The notes under the pieces: model-generated
What the model was told of the DNA's origin: nothing
Database searches by the model: none
The model's input: only the letters and a program-made list of their open reading frames with translations
Translations under genes and position numbers: made by a program
Source of the DNA: Methanolobus sp. UBA32
GTDB lineage: Archaea > Halobacteriota > Methanosarcinia > Methanosarcinales > Methanosarcinaceae
NCBI GenBank assembly: GCA_002507205.1
Contig: DAZF01000031.1
Coordinates: forward strand, 1 to 25,956
Reading direction: 5' to 3'
DNA length: 25,956 nt
In this document: piece after piece, positions 23,900-25,956 of the stretch
Layout: each line of letters begins with the position of its first letter
How positions within the stretch are numbered: the first letter of the stretch is position 1

Positions 23900-24010
23900 T
23901 AAAAAATAAAAACCATGCTCCGATGCACAGGACATAATAATGGAACCGGGCCATATCCAGCAAGGGGTGGTACAGCCTTGCCCGGATATCAGTGCATCCG
24001 AAGTTTGCTA
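23900..24010 (-). ncRNA. Candidate independent structured ncRNA
   Basis: About 110 nt with all parts of a gene but no ORF. The minus-strand TATA box TTTATATATT (24040-24031) predicts a start near 24010. The body folds as nested perfect stems: GATGCAC (23998-23992)/GTGCATC (23928-23922), ATATCC (23989-23984)/GGATAT (23958-23953), GCAAGG (23981-23976)/CCTTGC (23965-23960), with a 10-nt loop. A 24-nt bulge lies on the 3' side of the outer stem. The bulge carries GCCCGG (23951-23946), which can pair with CCGGGC (23985-23980), competing with the inner stems. The transcript then ends in TTTTTATTTTTTAA (23912-23899). No known family is recognised: it has neither C/D boxes nor a terminal ACA. Function unknown. 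Confidence 0.65.
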
Positions 24011-24028
24011 AATAAATAGAGTAAACTG

Positions 24029-24046
24029 CTAATATATAAATATACA
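24029..24046 (-). promoter_or_regulatory. Strong TATA box for the candidate ncRNA
   Basis: On the minus strand GTATATTTATATATTAG lies between the purF 3' end and the structured RNA. It points away from purF, with no protein gene downstream for more than 1 kb on that strand. Confidence 0.55.
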
Positions 24047-24109
24047 CATTTTGCGTGCGAGTTTAATTTATTTGCAAAGAGAATGTCACAAAAAATAGAG
24101 ATATTGAAA

Positions 24110-25525
24110 CTAGAATTCATGTAGTTTCAATTGCCTTCGCTGGCAGACATTTTCACCAGGAATCTCTACAGGATAAGCAGACGTAAGACATCCCATACAC
24201 AGATCATCCCTGTCAAGTCCAATCGACTCCACCAGGCCATCTATACTCAGGTAACCCAATGAATCCGCATTGATCACAGCTTCGACCCCTGGTATGGTCT
24301 TATGGGCTGCTATCAGCTCATCCCTTGAAGCCATATCAATACCAAGATAACATGGTGCCACTATAGGAGGACTTCCTATACGTGCGTGCACCTCACTAGC
24401 ACCGGCATTGCGAACCATATCTATAATTCGACGGGAAGTAGTACCCCTTACGATGCTGTCATCAACAAGAATTATTTTCTTACCCTTGATATTCTCACCG
24501 ATGGTATTCATTTTAAGGCGTACAGCAGTTTCGCGCATTGCCTGCCCGGGAAGAATGAAAGTACGACCTATATAACGATTCTTCATGAGGCTCTCCTCAT
24601 AATCGATCTTTGACTCCTTGGAAAAGCCGATCGCAGAGGTGATTCCAGAATCGGGCACCGGAGATACCATATCAGCATCAACCGGATGTTCACGGGCCAG
24701 TCGTTCTCCAATTCTTTCACGAACCTTGTAAACAAGCTGCCCATCGATTATAGAGTCGGGGCGTGCAAAATAAACATACTCAAAAACACAATGAGCAGAG
24801 TATTTCTCATCAAATAACTGATAGGATTCGACATCACCATTTCTGAAGATGACAAGTTCACCAGGTTTAACGTCCCTTACGAGTTTCCCATTAAGCGTAT
24901 CAATTGCCACACTCTCCGAAGCAACAACAAAACCAGAATCAATAGTACCAATGCACAGCGGTTTGAATCCAAGAGGATCCCTTACAGCCATGAGAAGGTC
25001 ATCGATCATGATTGCCAGAGAATAAGAACCATTGAGCTGCTTCATCACCTTGCGCACAGCCTCAACAGGATCATGCTTAAGAAGTTCCTTTACAAGGAGA
25101 TGAGCAATTACTTCAGTATCAGAGTTTGCAACAAAAACGTGGCCTTCAGCTTCGAGCTGTGAACGCAGGTCATGACTATTGACCAGATTACCATTGTGCG
25201 CAAGTGACACACTGCCGCTCTTGTAATTAACAATAAACGGCTGGCAATTTTCTATGCGCGAGTCACCAGAAGTAGAGTAACGTACGTGACCAATACCAAC
25301 ATCACCTTTAAGAGTTACAAGATCATCCTTATTAAAGACCTCAGGCACAAGGCCCATACCTTTTATAGCCTCTGGATGCTTGCCATCATGAACAGCGATG
25401 CCTGCAGATTCCTGACCACGATGCTGAAGAGCGTACAACGCATAATAGATACGAAGTGCGGAAGGGACCGGATGTGGTTCTGGATTGAACTGTATGATCC
25501 CTACAACACCGCATTCTTCGCGCAT
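24110..25525 (-). CDS. purF: Amidophosphoribosyltransferase
   Basis: 471 residues. First step of purine synthesis: PRPP plus glutamine to phosphoribosylamine. The N-terminal glutaminase starts M-R-E-E-C-G-V-V-G-I; Cys5 is the nucleophile, exposed after removal of four residues, with H-R-G-Q-E-S-A-G and H-N-G-N-L following. The PRPP loop is I-I-L-V-D-D-S-I-V-R-G-T-T-S. Cysteines in S-A-H-C-V-F, A-P-C-Y-L-G and L-C-M-G-C match the four [4Fe-4S] ligands of the Bacillus-type enzyme, so an oxygen-sensitive cluster is expected, fitting an anaerobe. It begins 23 nt after rpl37e on the same strand with AGGGATAT upstream of the ATG, so an lsm-rpl37e-purF operon is likely. Confidence 0.96.
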   Translation of the reverse strand: MREECGVVGIIQFNPEPHPVPSALRIYYALYALQHRGQESAGIAVHDGKHPEAIKGMGLVPEVFNKDDLVTLKGDVGIGHVRYSTSGDSRIENCQPFIVNYKSGSVSLAHNGNLVNSHDLRSQLEAEGHVFVANSDTEVIAHLLVKELLKHDPVEAVRKVMKQLNGSYSLAIMIDDLLMAVRDPLGFKPLCIGTIDSGFVVASESVAIDTLNGKLVRDVKPGELVIFRNGDVESYQLFDEKYSAHCVFEYVYFARPDSIIDGQLVYKVRERIGERLAREHPVDADMVSPVPDSGITSAIGFSKESKIDYEESLMKNRYIGRTFILPGQAMRETAVRLKMNTIGENIKGKKIILVDDSIVRGTTSRRIIDMVRNAGASEVHARIGSPPIVAPCYLGIDMASRDELIAAHKTIPGVEAVINADSLGYLSIDGLVESIGLDRDDLCMGCLTSAYPVEIPGENVCQRRQLKLHEF

Positions 25526-25548
25526 TTATATCCCTAGTCTAAAAAGAC

Positions 25549-25719
25549 TTAGTATTTGCACTTTGCTTGCCATTTGTAGCTTCTCATGCGAGGAGTCTTT
25601 CCAAAACCGCATGAAGTACACTGTTTTGTATGAATGTTAAGTGAAACGCTACCACAGCGCCTGCATTTCACATGCGTGCGCTTTTGCCTTTTACCCATTG
25701 AGGGAGTACCTTTTGACAT
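25549..25719 (-). CDS. rpl37e: 50S ribosomal protein L37e
   Basis: 56 residues. Starts [11 protein letters not shown] and carries the zinc finger C-R-R-C (19-22) and C-T-S-C-G-F-G-K (34-41), ending [13 protein letters not shown] large-subunit protein of archaea and eukaryotes. The ATG at 25719 has a textbook AAAGGTGAT 6 nt upstream. It lies between an Sm-like gene and purF; the lsm-rpl37e pair is a common archaeal arrangement. A small AGTCT/AGACT hairpin (25536-25549) overlaps its stop. Confidence 0.96.
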   Translation of the reverse strand: MSKGTPSMGKRQKRTHVKCRRCGSVSLNIHTKQCTSCGFGKTPRMRSYKWQAKCKY

Positions 25720-25834
25720 TTATAATCACCTTTAAGTTGAAATTAATTAATTGATAGATCAGTTGTAGCCAGTATATGGATGGCTTAGAGTTTACCCTTG
25801 ATACGGCTAGTAGTTCTTATAGATTACGTTCGCT

Positions 25835-25956
<122 letters not shown>

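Noticed and set aside
23900..24010. H/ACA or C/D guide RNA
   Set aside because: No terminal ACA after the stem, and no C/D box pair in the usual positions, so neither class is supported.

Overview
The window comes from a methanogenic archaeon, most likely a methylotrophic member of the Methanosarcinales (Methanolobus/Methanococcoides type). This is inferred from gene content, not from a database match. The archaeal markers are HMG-CoA reductase, ribosomal proteins S8e and L37e, an Sm-like protein, a histidine-type Thi4, RNase Z, a KaiC-like ATPase, TrmB-like and Lrp regulators, TATA boxes 25-30 nt ahead of genes, and GGTGAT/GAGGT-type ribosome binding sites. A corrinoid methyl-carrier protein and PAS-rich histidine kinases point to methylotrophic Methanosarcinales.

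Layout. 1-294: the 3' tail of a TnpB gene and the right end of its IS200/IS605-type element. The element abuts hmgA (minus strand) and appears to supply its stop codon. 1838-3784: a KaiC-like ATPase with a clear terminator, a stand-alone DUF5591-like protein, and a divergent TrmB-like regulator. 3791-5731: a Cys-rich PAS histidine kinase. 6091-8443: a TetR regulator, ABC ATPase and ABC-2 permease operon (minus strand) with a tandem palindromic operator. 8638-10276: a cysteine-free AhpD/CMD-fold protein and an orphan contractile-tail sheath protein. 10491-13225: three membrane proteins (TspO, YihY/BrkB, AI-2E family). 13525-13918: a winged-helix gene whose 5' end is broken by one extra T. 14385-15098: an orphan corrinoid protein followed by nine tandem TAA units. 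15588-17718: rps8e, a terminator, then an Lrp regulator and aminotransferase pair. 17951-20334: RNase Z, a small unknown protein and an AAA ATPase. 20477-22708: a membrane sensor kinase. 22810-23779: thi4 and tRNA-His(GUG). 23900-24010: a candidate independent structured ncRNA on the minus strand. 24110-25956: lsm (partial), rpl37e and purF, all minus strand.

Most of the window is ordinary chromosomal housekeeping and signalling. The points most worth a second look are the candidate ncRNA at 23900-24010 (promoter, nested stems and U-tract terminator, no ORF), the TnpB right end with its omega-RNA region at the hmgA 3' end, the homopolymer frameshift in the winged-helix gene, the lone tail-sheath gene, the structured gap 15123-15587, and the leader hairpin before a tRNA-His that lacks an encoded G-1. 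No complete new multi-gene defence or metabolic system is evident.
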